64,000 nucleotides of DNA from Coniferiporia sulphurascens. Its lineage: Eukaryota > Basidiomycota > Agaricomycetes > Hymenochaetales > Hymenochaetaceae. Below, piece after piece: positions 23,593-35,837 of this stretch. Below the pieces are notes generated by a model. The model was not told the DNA's origin, ran no database searches, and was given only the letters and a program-made list of their open reading frames with translations. A program made the translations under genes and the position numbers. Location of the stretch: contig NBBA01000012.1 of assembly GCA_002794785.1 (NCBI GenBank), positions 1,426,001 through 1,490,000 on the forward strand, in the 5' to 3' direction. How positions within the stretch are numbered: the stretch's first letter is position 1; each line of letters begins with the position of its first letter.

Positions 23593-25890
23593 ATGACGGA
23601 CGGGCCCGGGGACCTGAGGGATAGGGATAGGGATAGGGATGGGGACTCAGATCTGGTGCTCAACAGAGTCGGGCACGCCAACTTCTGCATGCGCTGTCTG
23701 TACGGTCTGCCGTCTTCCATGGCAGAGGCGGACTCGTCGCGGTGAGTTGCTTCGTTTCATTTCGTTTCGGTTCGTTCGGGATAGTTTCGTTCGGGATAGT
23801 TTCGGTTTCGTCTCTACGATCGACTTTTGCTCGCGCGCGTGCGTGTGCGGTGTGTGCGCATATAGCTAGCTGACCGTGGGGTCGGTCGTGTAACTCACAC
23901 TGGGACTCGCCCAAAGTCGACAGTGCTGACGCGAACGCCTTTCGTTTGGGTTACTTACTGGGTTATTACCACGTTCTAACGCACTCTCTCTTACGCGCCG
24001 TCTATATGGAATGTACAACGGACTATTACGAACTACGTCTTACGCCCTCATGCATTAACGCACCCACATCCTACGCTACCTGTACTCGGGGGAAACAAAA
24101 AAGCGTCGCGGTGGGCTTCTACTGCCTCGGTGCGCTGGACCTGCTCGGGCTGCTCGACGCAAAGGCGAAGAGCGCAGACCGCACGGCGTGGCGCGCGTGG
24201 ATCTGGGAGCAGCAGGTCGTGCGGCGGCGCAACGGCGACGGCGTCCGTATGGGAATGGGAATGGGAGCAGACGCAGGCATGGGGTGAGTGAGTTGCGTAC
24301 GCGCGTGCGCAGTGGTTTTTGGGGGATGTTGGATGCTGATTTGGGTGTACGTTGCGTGGTGGGGTCGGCTGAAGCGCAGGTTCGGCGGGACCGGCGGGTG
24401 TGAGCGAGGCAGGGGGTCTGGACGATGAGCATGTCGGGGGTTTCCGCCCGGGTCCGTTCATGCATACGCATACAGACAGGGTACGTTATACCCGCGCCCC
24501 TTTTCCTGACTTTCCTTTTCGCTGACGGCCTGCTTACCCAAAACCCAAGCCGGGAGCAGGGGACACGGACGCAGCAGACCCGCCGCACCTGATCATGACG
24601 TACACCGCGCTACTCTCACTCGCCATCCTCCGGGACGACTTTACGCGACTCGACCGCGGTGGGCTCGTTGGGCTGTTGCGCGCGACGCAGCAGGCGGACG
24701 GGAGGTGCGTTTTGTTCTCTTTTTGCTTCAAGTCTGGAGCACTGACTGACGCCCCGCCAGCTTTACAGCGATTCCGGGACACGGCGAGGCGGATATCCGG
24801 ATGGTGTATACGGCGTTTGCGATCTGCTCGATGTTGGACGACTGGCGCGGTGTAGACGTCCCGCGTGCGCTGGGCTTCGTCAAACGGTGTATCGTACGTG
24901 TCTACCCTCCGCTGGTCGCAGTTAAACTTTAATTATATCCTATTTTCCAGACGTACGAAGGCGGGTTTGGACAGGCACCAGGGAATGAAGCGCAAGGTGA
25001 GTCTCCGCGTCCCGAATCTGGTTTTCCCATCGACTTTTCTTTTTTGGCGAGGTCCTTATCGCGCCCCCCCTCCCATCCTTATCTATCTGTGTCCCCCTTT
25101 CCGTCTGGTTCCGCGCGGCCGCTTTTTCCGTTCACCCCTTTCGACCCTTTTCTGCGCGTTTGTTCTCTCGCTGGGGGCTAGATAGCCTTTACGAAGGATA
25201 AGGAATAAGCATTTTGGCATCGCCATCGTTATCGCCCATGATGATAACGATGGCGATGATGATGATGGGGGTCTTCCGTCGATCATCTAAATAGTGACGA
25301 CATTGAAATTGCACAGGTGGCCCGACGTACTGCGCGCTGGCGACGCTCGCGCTCGCGCCGGCGGCGTACGCGGAGGCAGCTGCGCTGGGGCGTGGGGAGC
25401 GGAGGCGGACGTTGAGGTGGCTTGCGCATATGCAGAGTGCGAGAGAGGGAGGGTTCGCGGGGAGGACGGAGAAGGGTGCGGACGCGTGTTATAGTTTTTG
25501 GTGTGGGGGGGGGATGAATGTGCGTCCTCTACGTCTAAGTGAAACGTGCGTCTAATTGGTGATTGCTTTTAGATTTTGGGAGCGGACGGGGTGGTTGAGC
25601 GGGGAGCGCATACGCGGTTTTTGGCGGGGTGTCAGAGTAGGATTGGGGGGATTGGGAAGGGGCAGGACGTACATGCGGATCCGTACCATACGTATCTTGC
25701 GTTGGCTGCGCTGGCGCTGTACCCGCCTCACAAGTCGGGCGGGGGCGGGGACGGGGACATGGAGGCAGAGGCGAGGGCGAGCTGGGTGTTGCCGCGGCTG
25801 GATGTGCTGCTGAATGCGACGGAGGATACGGCGCGGTGGGCGCGTGCGGGTGTGTCGGGACGAGGACGAGGATGGGGTAGGAATGTGTAG
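23593..25890 (+). CDS. CDC43: Protein geranylgeranyltransferase type I, beta subunit
   Basis: Catalytic subunit that, with the shared alpha subunit, attaches geranylgeranyl to CaaX proteins such as Rho and Cdc42. Eight exons: 23593-23741, 24104-24283, 24375-24480, 24550-24704, 24761-24893, 24951-24996, 25317-25519, 25573-25890, giving 429 residues. Beta-subunit marks: HANFCMRCLYGLP, FYCLGALDLL, MTYTALLSLAILRDD, TYEGGFGQAPGNEAQGGPTYCALA, then the zinc-ligand Asp and Cys in GADACYSFWCGGGMN and the third ligand His in DPYHTYLALAAL. Exon 1 encodes an unusual RDRDRDRDGD stretch from four AGGGAT repeats. Exon 3 adds a Gly/Asp-rich insert before the conserved MTYT helix. Intron 6 is long (320 nt) and holds a perfect hairpin. 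Confidence 0.93.
23617..23640 (+). repeat. AGGGAT x4 repeat inside the GGTase beta coding region
   Basis: Four tandem AGGGAT units in exon 1, translated as alternating Arg-Asp. A hexamer keeps the frame when it gains or loses copies, so length could vary between strains. Confidence 0.8.
25218..25258 (+). repeat. Perfect 16-bp inverted repeat in GGTase beta intron 6
   Basis: Arms 25218-25233 and 25243-25258 are exact reverse complements around a 9-nt loop. It lies in the only intron of this gene longer than 300 nt, 60 bases before the acceptor. It would fold into a stable stem in the pre-mRNA. Confidence 0.85.
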
Positions 25891-26193
25891 GTGTAGCTAG
25901 GCAGAAGAAGATCCGAAGCCGGATCTTGTATTAGTTGGGGGAAGTGTATTATGTGTTCTGCACGGGCGAGACCCGTCTGGGCGGTGGAACTGGGGGGCAC
26001 TGCTCGGTTTGCACCGGTCACCGGGTCGGCCACGAAACGTACTGGCCTTTCTTGCCGACATGAGCACGCAAATGCTCGCAATTAACGAGAGTATAATAAA
26101 GAAACGGGGGTATGGTCCGAATGGTCAGCTGTAGTCCGTGGGCCACTATATAACCCCCAGGTAGCGTGCAAGTAGTGTTCTCTCCATACAGTC
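25891..26193. promoter_or_regulatory. Promoter region of the glutamate dehydrogenase gene
   Basis: About 300 bases between the GGTase beta stop and the GDH2 start. TATATAA lies at 26147-26153, 41 bases before the ATG at 26194, and is followed by a C-rich stretch and TCTCC-type leader. A nitrogen or carbon control site could not be assigned. Confidence 0.55.
26147..26153 (+). promoter_or_regulatory. TATA box of GDH2
   Basis: TATATAA, 41 bases before the GDH2 start codon. The spacing is short, so the leader would be only about 10-20 bases or the start site lies close by. Confidence 0.5.
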
Positions 26194-29100
26194 ATGTCAT
26201 CCATTCACCCCGGCCACGTTGTCAAGAACGCTCCAGGGTACACCACCCCGGTCTTCACAGGCAAAGCCGCCCAGCGACGCGCAGTCGAGGACCTGCTCCG
26301 CGCAGGCGGCTTCATCCCCACCGCACTCGTCTCCTCGGAGGTCGCCTGGTTCTACGAGCACCTCGGCATCGACGACACGTACTTTGCGGCCGAGTCGCCC
26401 AAGGGCGTGGCGGACCATGTGCTTGCGCTGTTTGGAGCGAAGATTTTGGCGTTTACGAAACACGATCCGAATGCGCTGAATGTGGAGCTGGAGAAGATTA
26501 ATACGGACGGGTCGGGCGCGACGTTTATCCATACGAGTGAGCCGGGGGTTACGGCGAACTCGGGTCCGGGCGCGACGTGTGAGAGGAGGTGTGCGCGTGC
26601 AAGCAAAAGTGATCTCGTGTTTACGCTGATTGTGTATCCAGAATCGACGCGCTGTTCCTCGACAAGTCGACACCGGAGAACTGTTTCCGCCTCGAGACGT
26701 ACCGGTCAGGCGGGGCAGTCGCGTCGGGCGCGCCACAGCAACTCCGATGCTACTTTATCTCGCGGTGCTCCTTCCCCGCCGACGCGACGACGACGACGAC
26801 GACGACGACGAAGCGGGTCCGGGACGACGGGACGACAGACATCCGGGCGGTATCGGACCCGGTGTTCCTGAGCAAGGTGTCGCAGAACACGCTGGACATC
26901 TATCAGGACGTCCTGTCGAGTGTCGAACGCCGCTTCGGCCCTGTCATCGAGATCTTCGACGTCGAGGGCTCCAACGAGAAACGCGTCGTCATCGGTTACC
27001 GCATGGGCGGCACCACCGGTTTCTTCAGGTTCGCGTCTCAATTCGGCCCAGCCTCCCCCCCTTTCGTCTGGCTGACGTAATTTCTCTTTCGCAAGCGCGC
27101 TCTCCCACTTGTACCACTTTTACGCGCTGTATGCGTCGCGCAAGTACGTCGAGCATTTCGCTGGCGGCGTCACTATCGTCTCGCTCTACCTCATTCCTCT
27201 GCCCCCCGCGCGTCGTCCGGCCGGCGCACCACTCATCGAGCATGCAATCACACAGGTCACCAAGGAGGCCTCCTTACTCTTCTGTCTCCCTGATAACCCC
27301 TTCTTCCGCCGTGGTGGACGCAGCGCCGATGCCGATGACACCCAACCGGGCGACGTAGAGCCTATTGAGGGACCGGGCCACGCCGTCCAAGAGGCGACTT
27401 ATGCCTGTACGTGTGTTCACTTATTCTTTTGTTACTCGAATTACTGAAATCGCGCCGGTAGACTGCGGCTGGATCTTTGCGCAACACTTTTGTAACCGTC
27501 TCGGCGCGGCGTACCTCTCCCTACGTGGCCTGCTCGACGAGCGCGACCCTGCACAGGCAGAGGTCCTCGGTGCGATCAAGCGCCGCTTCCGTGAAGAGAC
27601 CTTCACGCGCGAGAGTATCGCACAGGTCATCTCGGCGCACCCCGAGCTCGTGAGTACTTTCCCCATCGTCTACGGCCCGTTGAACAAACAATGTGCAGAT
27701 CCGGTTGTTGTATGTCAACTTTGCGATGACGCATTATCCGAACTCGTCTAGCCAGGAGCTCGTGTATGTTTACCCCCATCTTTTGTGGAAATGATGGGTC
27801 GGCTTATGCGCATGTACACAGCCCGACGATTTCCTTCCAGCGCTTGACACTCGTCCAGCCGCTCACGGACGCAGAGCTGCACGCGAAGATCCGGCGCACG
27901 GCCGCGAACAAGCACGCGCTGCAGGTGCTCGAGAGCTTCCTCATATTCAACAAGTGACGTTTCCATCTTCATTCCATCTCCCCTTCATATCCAGCTCCTA
28001 AACGTGCTATCTGCGCAGGGCGGTCTTGAAGACGAACTTCTACCAACCGACAAAGGTCGCGCTGTCTTTCCGACTCGCGCCTGACTTTTTGCCCGAGGTT
28101 GAGTACCCGATCAAGCCGTTTGGCATGTTCTTCGTCGTTGGTGCCGAGTTCCGCGGATTCCATATTCGCTTCCGGGACGTTGCGCGCGGCGGGATACGTA
28201 TCGTGCGCTCGCGCAATAAAGAGTACGGTTTTCTTTTCTTTTCCTCTTTTGGGAAGCTGTCGTTGATTTGATGCGGTACACAGGAATTACTCGATTAATC
28301 AGCGCCAGCTGTGCGTGTTGCTTTTTTCCGTCTATCTTGGATCTGGTTTATTGAACGGTGTTTACAAAGGTTTGACGAAAACTACGCGCTTGCGTCGACG
28401 CAGTCTCTTAAGAACAAGGATATTCCCGAGGGAGGCGCGAAGGGCACGATTCTGCCTAGCCTCGGTGCGAACCCGCGTACAGCGTTCGAGAAATATGTCG
28501 ATGTACGTACTTCTTTTTGTTCGTTGGTTCGTTTGGCGTTCTGATCACGTGCTTGTAGGCGGTTATCGACCTTATCATCCCTGGCCAGAGTCCTGGTATT
28601 AAAGAGAGGCTGGTCGACTTGTATGGGAAGGCTGAGATTTTGTTCTTTGGTCCTGATGGTACGCTGAGGCCCTGTATACCTTTTTTTTATAGCTTTGTTA
28701 CTGAGCGTGTTGTGCGTTGTCTATTGATAGAGGGGACGGCGGACATGATGGACTGGGCTGCTCGTACGTCTTTTCTTTTTTTTGCTTACTGAAGACTTTC
28801 CTGACGCACACATCGATCGTCTAGTGCATGCACGCAGCCGCGGAGCAGAGACGTGGTGGAAGTCGTTCACGACTGGTAAGAGCGCGGAGCGGCTGGGTGG
28901 TGTACCGCATGACAAGTACGGGATGACGTCGTTGTCTGTGAGACAGTATGTTGTTGGGATTTATGCGAAGTTGGGGTTGAGGGAGAAGGAGATTACGAAG
29001 GTGCAGACGGGGGGTCCGGATGGGGACCTTGGTTCTAGTGAGTTTCGCTCTGGAGGTTGGGGGTTTTCCGTTTTTGTTGACGATTTTTTTTTTGCACGCA

Positions 29101-30563
29101 TATATAGACGAGATTCTCCTGAGCAGCGACAAGACTGTTGCAGTGATCGACGGTAGCGGCGTGCTCGCTGACCCGGCTGGTCTGGACCGTCAGGAGCTCG
29201 TGCGACTCGCCAAGCTGCGCGTGCCGGTGTCGAATTTCGATAGGAAGAAGTTGGGCAAGGATGGGTATCTTGTTCTTGTTGAGGATCAGGACTTTAGGCT
29301 TCCTTGTGGGTGTTTCTTTTTTTTTTTTTTTTTTGGTTACTTGAAACTGACGACGGTTGAACGGATAGCGGGCGAGGTGGTTGTGGATGGGACTGATTTC
29401 CGGAATAGCGCGCATATGCGCTTCAAGGCCGATTTGTTCGTACCGTGCGGCGGTCGGTGAGTACCCGTATCCATTTACCCACTCCGCGCACGCGCTTCTC
29501 GTGCTTCTCGCTGATTGGATCCTTTCTGATATATTGTCGGTTGCTTTTTCTTAAAATCCGTCTTTCGGGCGTACTGTGAAACAGGCCGGAAGCAGTGAAC
29601 ATCTCAAACGTCGCGTCCTTGATCGATAGCGAGGGCAAGCCGCACTTCAAGTATATTGTCGAGGGTGCGAACTTGTTTTTGACGCAGCAGGCGAGGTTGT
29701 ACCTTGAGAAGAGGGGTGTTGTTCTGTTTAAGGATAGTTCCGCGAATAAAGGTACGTTCGCCTTTTTCTTTGCCGGGCGTCCCGGGCTTAATCCCCCTTT
29801 TATTTGGGTCCTTCCCTTCCCTCCCTTCCCCCTTTCTTGGCGCTTCTATCATTGATGTCCGCGTACGCATGCTGATTGACTACTACCTTCTTCCCACCAC
29901 CGCCGTCTCTCCCAACCCCACTTCCACTCCCACGGAACCTTTCAGGCGGCGTGACGAGCTCCTCATTAGAGGTCCTCGCAGGGCTCGGCCTGTCAAACGA
30001 GGATTACCTCGAGCTGATGGTCTTCAAGGACGGCCGGCCATCCCCGTTCTACGAGAAATACGTACGCGATATTCAGCAGATCATCACCGAGAACGCCGCC
30101 ATGGAGTTTGCCTGCATTTGGCGCGCGCATGCGAAGGCGGGTGCGTCGGGTGCGGGCGGGGCGACGGCGACGGCGCGTACATTGGTATCGGACGAGCTGT
30201 CGCGCACGCTTAATCGGCTGCAGGCGGAGCTGGAGGCTTCGGACTTGTTCGACGACGCGCCGAGTAGGCGGGGGGTGTTGGGCCGCGCGATCCCGCGCAC
30301 GCTTGTGGAGCGGGCGGGGCTGGAGGCGTTGATGGAGAGGCTGCCTGAGCCGTATCAGCGTGCGTTGTTTGCGAGTTGGGTCGCATCGCATTTCGTGAGT
30401 GCTCTCTTTTTTTTTTGCTGTTTTCCCCCTCTTTTGTTCGGCTGTTGTTGTTTTGTTCGGGAGTTGTTGACTTTTTTTGTTTTTGTGCGTTCAGATATAT
30501 AAGTATGGAGTGAACGGCTCGAGTGTTGACTTTTTCCACTTTGCGCGCGACCTTGCGGCGTAG
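26194..30563 (+). CDS. GDH2: NAD-specific glutamate dehydrogenase, large fungal type
   Basis: Deaminates glutamate to 2-oxoglutarate and ammonium; catabolic enzyme of nitrogen and carbon metabolism. Seventeen exons: 26194-26588, 26642-27028, 27096-27406, 27462-27649, 27699-27761, 27841-27953, 28019-28222, 28284-28310, 28370-28502, 28559-28658, 28731-28763, 28825-29037, 29108-29305, 29369-29456, 29585-29751, 29946-30394, 30495-30563. The total is 1045 residues, the usual length of yeast-type enzymes. Visible blocks: HPGHVVKNAPGYTTPVF at the start, RDVARGGIRIVRSR, the active-site Lys in KDIPEGGAKG, PGQSPGIKERLVDLYGK, GGPDGDLGSNEIL, FVPCGGRPEAVN, EGANLFLTQQAR and KDSSANKGGVTSSSLEVLAGL. Exon 8 is only 27 nt and exon 11 only 33 nt. 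Exon 2 encodes a run of eight Thr from ACG repeats, an insertion in a surface region. Every splice junction keeps phase. Confidence 0.97.
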
Positions 30564-30954
30564 AAAGGTGATGGGTGTGGGTGGTGGGTATGGGGTAGAC
30601 TGTACGACTTGCTAGACCCTGCTAGAGTTGGTTCTGGTTCTGGTTGCTTTTTGTTCTTCTTTCTCCCTCACGTCCTCCTCTCTCTCTCTCTCTCCCTCTC
30701 GTCTACCTATCTGCCTGATTTTTCTTGATTACTCTTTCTCCCTTCCCCAATTTCGTTTTTCGTTTTCGCTATTTCGACTCTGCATTCTCGCTTCGCTTCG
30801 CTATCGAACCCATCGCCCGTCCGTCCCCGTTTCCTCCCTTTCTGTATTTTTCGTACTATACTGTGCTCCTCTGCCTCTGGGACGGGACGTTCTGACGGAC
30901 TGAAACTAATCCAAACTAAACCGAAGAGATGGACTTGTCATACGTACATATTAC

Positions 30955-30982
30955 CATACATACATACATACATACATACATA
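30955..30982. repeat. (CATA)7 microsatellite
   Basis: Seven exact CATA units about 390 bases after the GDH2 stop codon. Confidence 0.9.
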
Positions 30983-31395
30983 GGCACGCGCACAAAGTAA
31001 AGGATACGCATGCGCACAAAGTAAAGCTCGGAACCAAATAAATGTTTTTTCTTTCTATTTCTTTTGGTGTGGGACTTGAGGGGGTACTAGTACTTGTGAT
31101 AACTTGAACTTGTGAAGTTCTGTGGAGACTAGCGAGACTCGGAGAGCGTTGGACTTTGGGCATTTTCTTTCGATTTTCAACGTAGATGTACTAGACGGAG
31201 ACGAAAAGAGAATATTAATAGCGAGTGTCCTTGTCACTTTTTATAACACCGCACATCGTAGCGCGAGAGAAAGACATTGACCACAGCAACTTCAACTTTT
31301 TCTTTTTCTTTCCTTTTTTCTGCGGAATAGATGGTAACACGGTTGGTTACCCGACAGAATCGGTGGCGAATTGGAATCACCCAGGTGGCGGTGAT

Positions 31396-31422
31396 CCTGA
31401 TACCGATACTGATACCGATACT
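31396..31422. repeat. CTGATACCGATA imperfect repeat
   Basis: Two copies of a 12-base unit, itself made of GATACC/GATACT hexamers, in non-coding sequence. Confidence 0.6.
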
Positions 31423-31630
31423 ACTAGTACTGATAACTTATAACTTATTTGTGCATATTTTGTGGCTGGCCCGGGCCCAACATAATTATTTATTAATTAA
31501 TTACTACGGCTACAGCTACAGTAGTAATATTAATCACAACTCCGACTCTCAAGGACTCGACTGGTGCTGTTTGACGAACGAACTTGCGCGAGAAAAGCAC
31601 GGTATCGATGTTAGTGTATATAGGACTGCT

Positions 31631-31654
31631 CCGATTCCGATTCCGATTCCGATT
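31631..31654. repeat. (CCGATT)4 microsatellite
   Basis: Four exact CCGATT units followed by a T-rich tract, in non-coding sequence. Confidence 0.85.
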
Positions 31655-34600
31655 TTCTTCCTTTCTGTTTTTTTTTTCTTCTTGGGAGGTTGTAGTGTAG
31701 ACTGGTTGCTCCCCTTCTCCCTTCTCCCCTGCGTCCAAGGGAGGACAAGAGAAAAGAACAATGCAGAAAAAGAAATAGAAGAAATATACAGTATAGAATA
31801 AGGAGAAGGGCCGAGGGGAAGAAAGGGACATCCGAGTCAGAAACCGAAAGACGGGACCGCCCAGTAGCGACTCCCACTCCGACTCGGAGTGCCAGTGTCA
31901 GTGCGCGCGTTCGTCGTTTGGTTTCGTCGTTGTTCAAGTTATCGCTCGCGTAAGGACATTTTCTTTTCTGGCTCCCGGGATGGGTCGAAAAGGCACACGA
32001 GTGACGGGTTGGGGAACGCGGTGTAAGTAGAACTGGAATTCGCGCCCGTCTCCACCTTTTGTCCCAAAAAACCGTCCCCACCTGTAGAGTCGGGCGCCCA
32101 CTCGGAGGCCGCGGGGCGTTGATTTCAAGGCAAGGCGAGCGCGAGTATCATATACATGATTTTGGCGCCCTTGACGCATCCGCGAGCTTACGCCCCTGCG
32201 CGCCTCCCGCGCGCCCGCGCTCCCAACAGCCGGGGCGTCGTTGATCGGCGTGTCGCCAGAACGAGCCCGAGCACGTTCGCTAGCGAATGTAGCGCGCGCG
32301 GAGTGTTGCCGCGTCGCAGGTTCGTGTGTTTCTTATCCGTCTCCGCTTTCGCTGTCGGGCGAAAAAGCTCGGCGTTGTCGTTGTTGCTGTCGATGTATGC
32401 GAATTACGACCTGGAGACAGGTAATCAGGATCTAGGAACGCCACTCTGGCCATTGTGCAAGCGATGCGACGAAGAGAGCTGGGAAAACATGCATGTATGT
32501 GTTCCGCGAAATACGGATAGATTTCCCTTCGTATTTGAAGGGTAGGTTTGATCTGGCTGGAGGATTTCTGAGTCGTGTGGCCCTGGCGTCGGCCCTTCGG
32601 TCTTCTGTGCTTACTGCCAGTTGGCAAGGCAAATGTAGTACGATGGCTTGCTAGTTTCCCTGACTTCGGGCATTACGGGCTAGGCCACATTGATTGGAGC
32701 GTCGACTCAACTTGATGGATCTGATAGCCTCGATGCGCCACAGGCACTGAGGACAAGTTTAAAGGCCTCCTGTGTTCTCCAAACGGGGTTGTCGTAAACT
32801 GATGGGGAATAGATTTGAGCAGCGTCATCTACGGATCTCGATATAGGGAGGAGGGGCGGCTGTCTGCGCAAACGTATCTGCAATCGAGGTAAGTACGGGA
32901 TGAGCAAAATCCTCTGTACACGTCCATCAATTTTTCTGACCGACGGAATACCCAGGCTCGCCCACGCTATTATTTCAAGTATCGCCCCGTTACGGATTCT
33001 CTGGCGAGGGCTTATTGTGTCTTCGCGATCCCATGGAGTATGTCGTCCGCACATGGCCTTGTCGGGTAGTCCGACCGGAAAGCACCAATACGAGCACCTA
33101 CTGTATGTGCAGCCGGCACGCGACCAGAAGTACCTGTATTATTTTTGTCTAGGCTGTGTTTGTTTTTTGATTTTGATTTTGCCTTTCAAAAATAGCTGAA
33201 TATTTATGGCGTTGGTTCGCCGGTGCCCCTTTCCAGAGGTAACCCGTGGCGCGACGCTGCGACCCATCACGGCATTAATTGCTTTGACAGTAATCCGCGG
33301 ACCAGTTCCCGATGGTTCCAGCGGCAATCGAATAGCGGACGGCCGAGTGACGTGAGTCCTGTAAAGCTGCAACGGGATTCAAACACAGGCGCCGCAAGCG
33401 GCGCGGGATCCATCATTGAGTACTAATTTTAGGCGGGAGAATAAAACGCTCTATACTCCCTATCAGCGGGACGGTGCACCGTGTTATAATTTCCATCATC
33501 ACTTCTGAACAAGTAGTTTCTAGGGAGCCTGATACCCAAGATCTTTTTTCGTAGGTTCATCATGAGGCGGCGGCACCCTAATGGGCGTCCGTGTGAGTCT
33601 CGGCCTGTGAGCGAAAATTTGAGAGAGCCGGGGGCACGAGGCGAGTACTTCCAAGAAAAGATACTCCCCTTTTCTCCTTCCCTCCGAACTTCCGAAGGAG
33701 AGAACTCTGCTTCCAACCAGGAAAACAAGTCCGAGTCGGCGTTTATCGGTAGTCGTACTTCCTTTGATTAAAGACTTACTAACGATAGTTTCAGACCTTG
33801 GCAGGATAATCATTTTCCATGAAGAGGTTCAAATGCAACTTTGAGCAACATGTTTTGTGTCGACAAATGATGGTGGATTGAAGTTCAGTAGATCGGCGTC
33901 TGCCACCTGTGCCACGAGCTGTCATGGATCTTCCGGAATCCGTAAAAGGAAGTGTCGAAAGATCAAAATGGGCCCGAACGTCCACGAATCAACGCAAGTG
34001 AACAAATAAATCCCCCGTTTGCTTCTTCCAGAGAAAAAAGAAGGGATCAAATCGTCAGACCGCATAACTACTACATACAACATTCTTTCCGGAGATCCGG
34101 TTTTCTTTTTCTATCGCAGTTTCGCGTCCGCCGGGTTTCGTATGCAACGAACTTTGTTCAGTAATGTCTTGCTCAAACCTAGCTCCTGAAGTTTGCCGTT
34201 TAGCGAAGACGAAAGTGTATGCCCATTTTGAAAACAGCCGTTTCGCATAAATAGTAACTTCACAAATCATGTCGGTGATATTTTCGGTCCGAATCTCACG
34301 GCGAGGTTGTTCCTCATCCTTCCCATTTAGACGTAAAGTCGTTATTCGTTCGCGTGAATGACTATGGAGATAGTTTCATCTCCTCTGAGAATTCTTGGGC
34401 AACCGGCGAAGATTGTCCGGAGGTTGCCGTAAGGAAAAATTTCCTGACTTCTTCTGGCAATTGTCTTGACATGAAAGAGATGGGAATTTGCACAAAAATC
34501 TGCAGACGTGCGCAGCAACATTCTAGGCGGAGCAGACATGACTGCGAATACCCGCGACTGTCCGGAAGGATGGTGATGGTATTCGAAAGTCGACACTGCA

Positions 34601-35837
34601 TGACAATAGTCCATGTGCAAACCGGCGCCGCTACGTAGATGCGAGAGTATGAAACAAACGCTCGTAGCCGTACACTCCGTTTCTCATCATTTTCCGGTAG
34701 TCTTTTCCTACAAGTCCGGAGACAACGAAGGAGAGAGGGGACCCGGAATGCCTAGCGGCGCATCACCTGATGTGGTACGTATCATGTAAATGCATTGGCG
34801 TGAAAAGATGTACTGCGAGTCGGCTCCCGGGGGGTGAGAGTGGGGGAGGTAAATAGCACGCACCAGTACCAATCGAATGTGGGCTTACTCAGACCCGACT
34901 TCGAATGACCGACAATATTGCATCCAGGGACCCTTGGATACTCGTAGCTGGAGACCTAGCGTGCGGTAGCCTATGGTCTCCCTATTATCCGAAGAAGCCT
35001 TTTATTAAGCAAATCTGAATCGGCAAGCCCAGTGTTCCGTCGCTCGATACAGGTTCGCTTGTTCACAAGGATATTTTTCCAGATGCAAGCACTGCACTGT
35101 AGTACGCATGCACCCGCCGGGCCCGTGGTTCTGTGAACGTCTTCCTGAAAATCGGATGACGCAGCAGGGGGACGAACGAGTAGAGAAGCATGGTCGGTAG
35201 TACTTGTATAAGTCGCGAAATTTATGAAAGCACGTCCGTATGCGCCTCAAATTCCACCCTAGACTGTCCTCGTTTAATACCTGCATCGTTGGTTGACGCG
35301 GTGCAATCATAGTTCGTGGTCACCTGCATAGCTGTCTCCCGGAAATACACAACGGGGGTTGTATTCCATCCATCGCAGGCGCACGGGTGCTATCCCACAT
35401 AAGTTATCAGAAGAGTGCATATAGCCACCGCCCAGAAAAACCAGAATATAGCCAAGCCAGTAGAGAAACACTGCCGGGACGTGTCAGTCTGGAAGGCGTA
35501 CCGGAACCCTCACGGTAGGCGACACGAGTGACCGCCCGCAAGAGACGCCTTTAAATAGGATAAGTTACATAAGTCCTGCTTGCTGCTTTAGTAGATCCAG
35601 ATCATTTAGGATTGGGAGGTCAAGAGATCGCAGGCAAGGAGAAAGGTGAGAAATATTTTAACGCAGGTTCGAAACCACGTGCAGTCACGTGATACATGAT
35701 TTCATACACCCAACTGAACTTCATTGGGTCTGATTCACTGACAGTGGCCATTGCCAGCGGCGGCTATCGACCTCTCGTTCTGATATCCACAAGTCCCAAA
35801 TACCAATTTAAGTGCCAGAAGGCTTATAATCCTTGTT

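Larger units (their letters stand above)
30564..35837. other. Gene-poor, repeat-rich stretch between GDH2 and VPS37
   Basis: About 5.3 kb. The first 1.5 kb is strongly C/T-rich on the plus strand (30640-30870) and contains several simple repeats listed separately. Scattered short frames (for example 33223-33426 and 33429-33728) show no family motif and no splice structure. I found no tRNA, rRNA or transposon ends. The VPS37 promoter must lie at the right end. Confidence 0.5.

Noticed and set aside
32707..33054. 115-codon minus-strand frame ending SACGASRLSDPSS
   Set aside because: No family resemblance, and no supporting exons on either side.
33223..33426. Short frame ending GAASGAGSIIEY considered as a transposon remnant
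   Set aside because: No terminal repeats, target-site duplication or transposase motif nearby.
35641..35700. GGTTCGAAACC string resembling a tRNA B box
   Set aside because: The flanking bases do not form a T-arm stem, and no A box or acceptor stem is found at the right distance.
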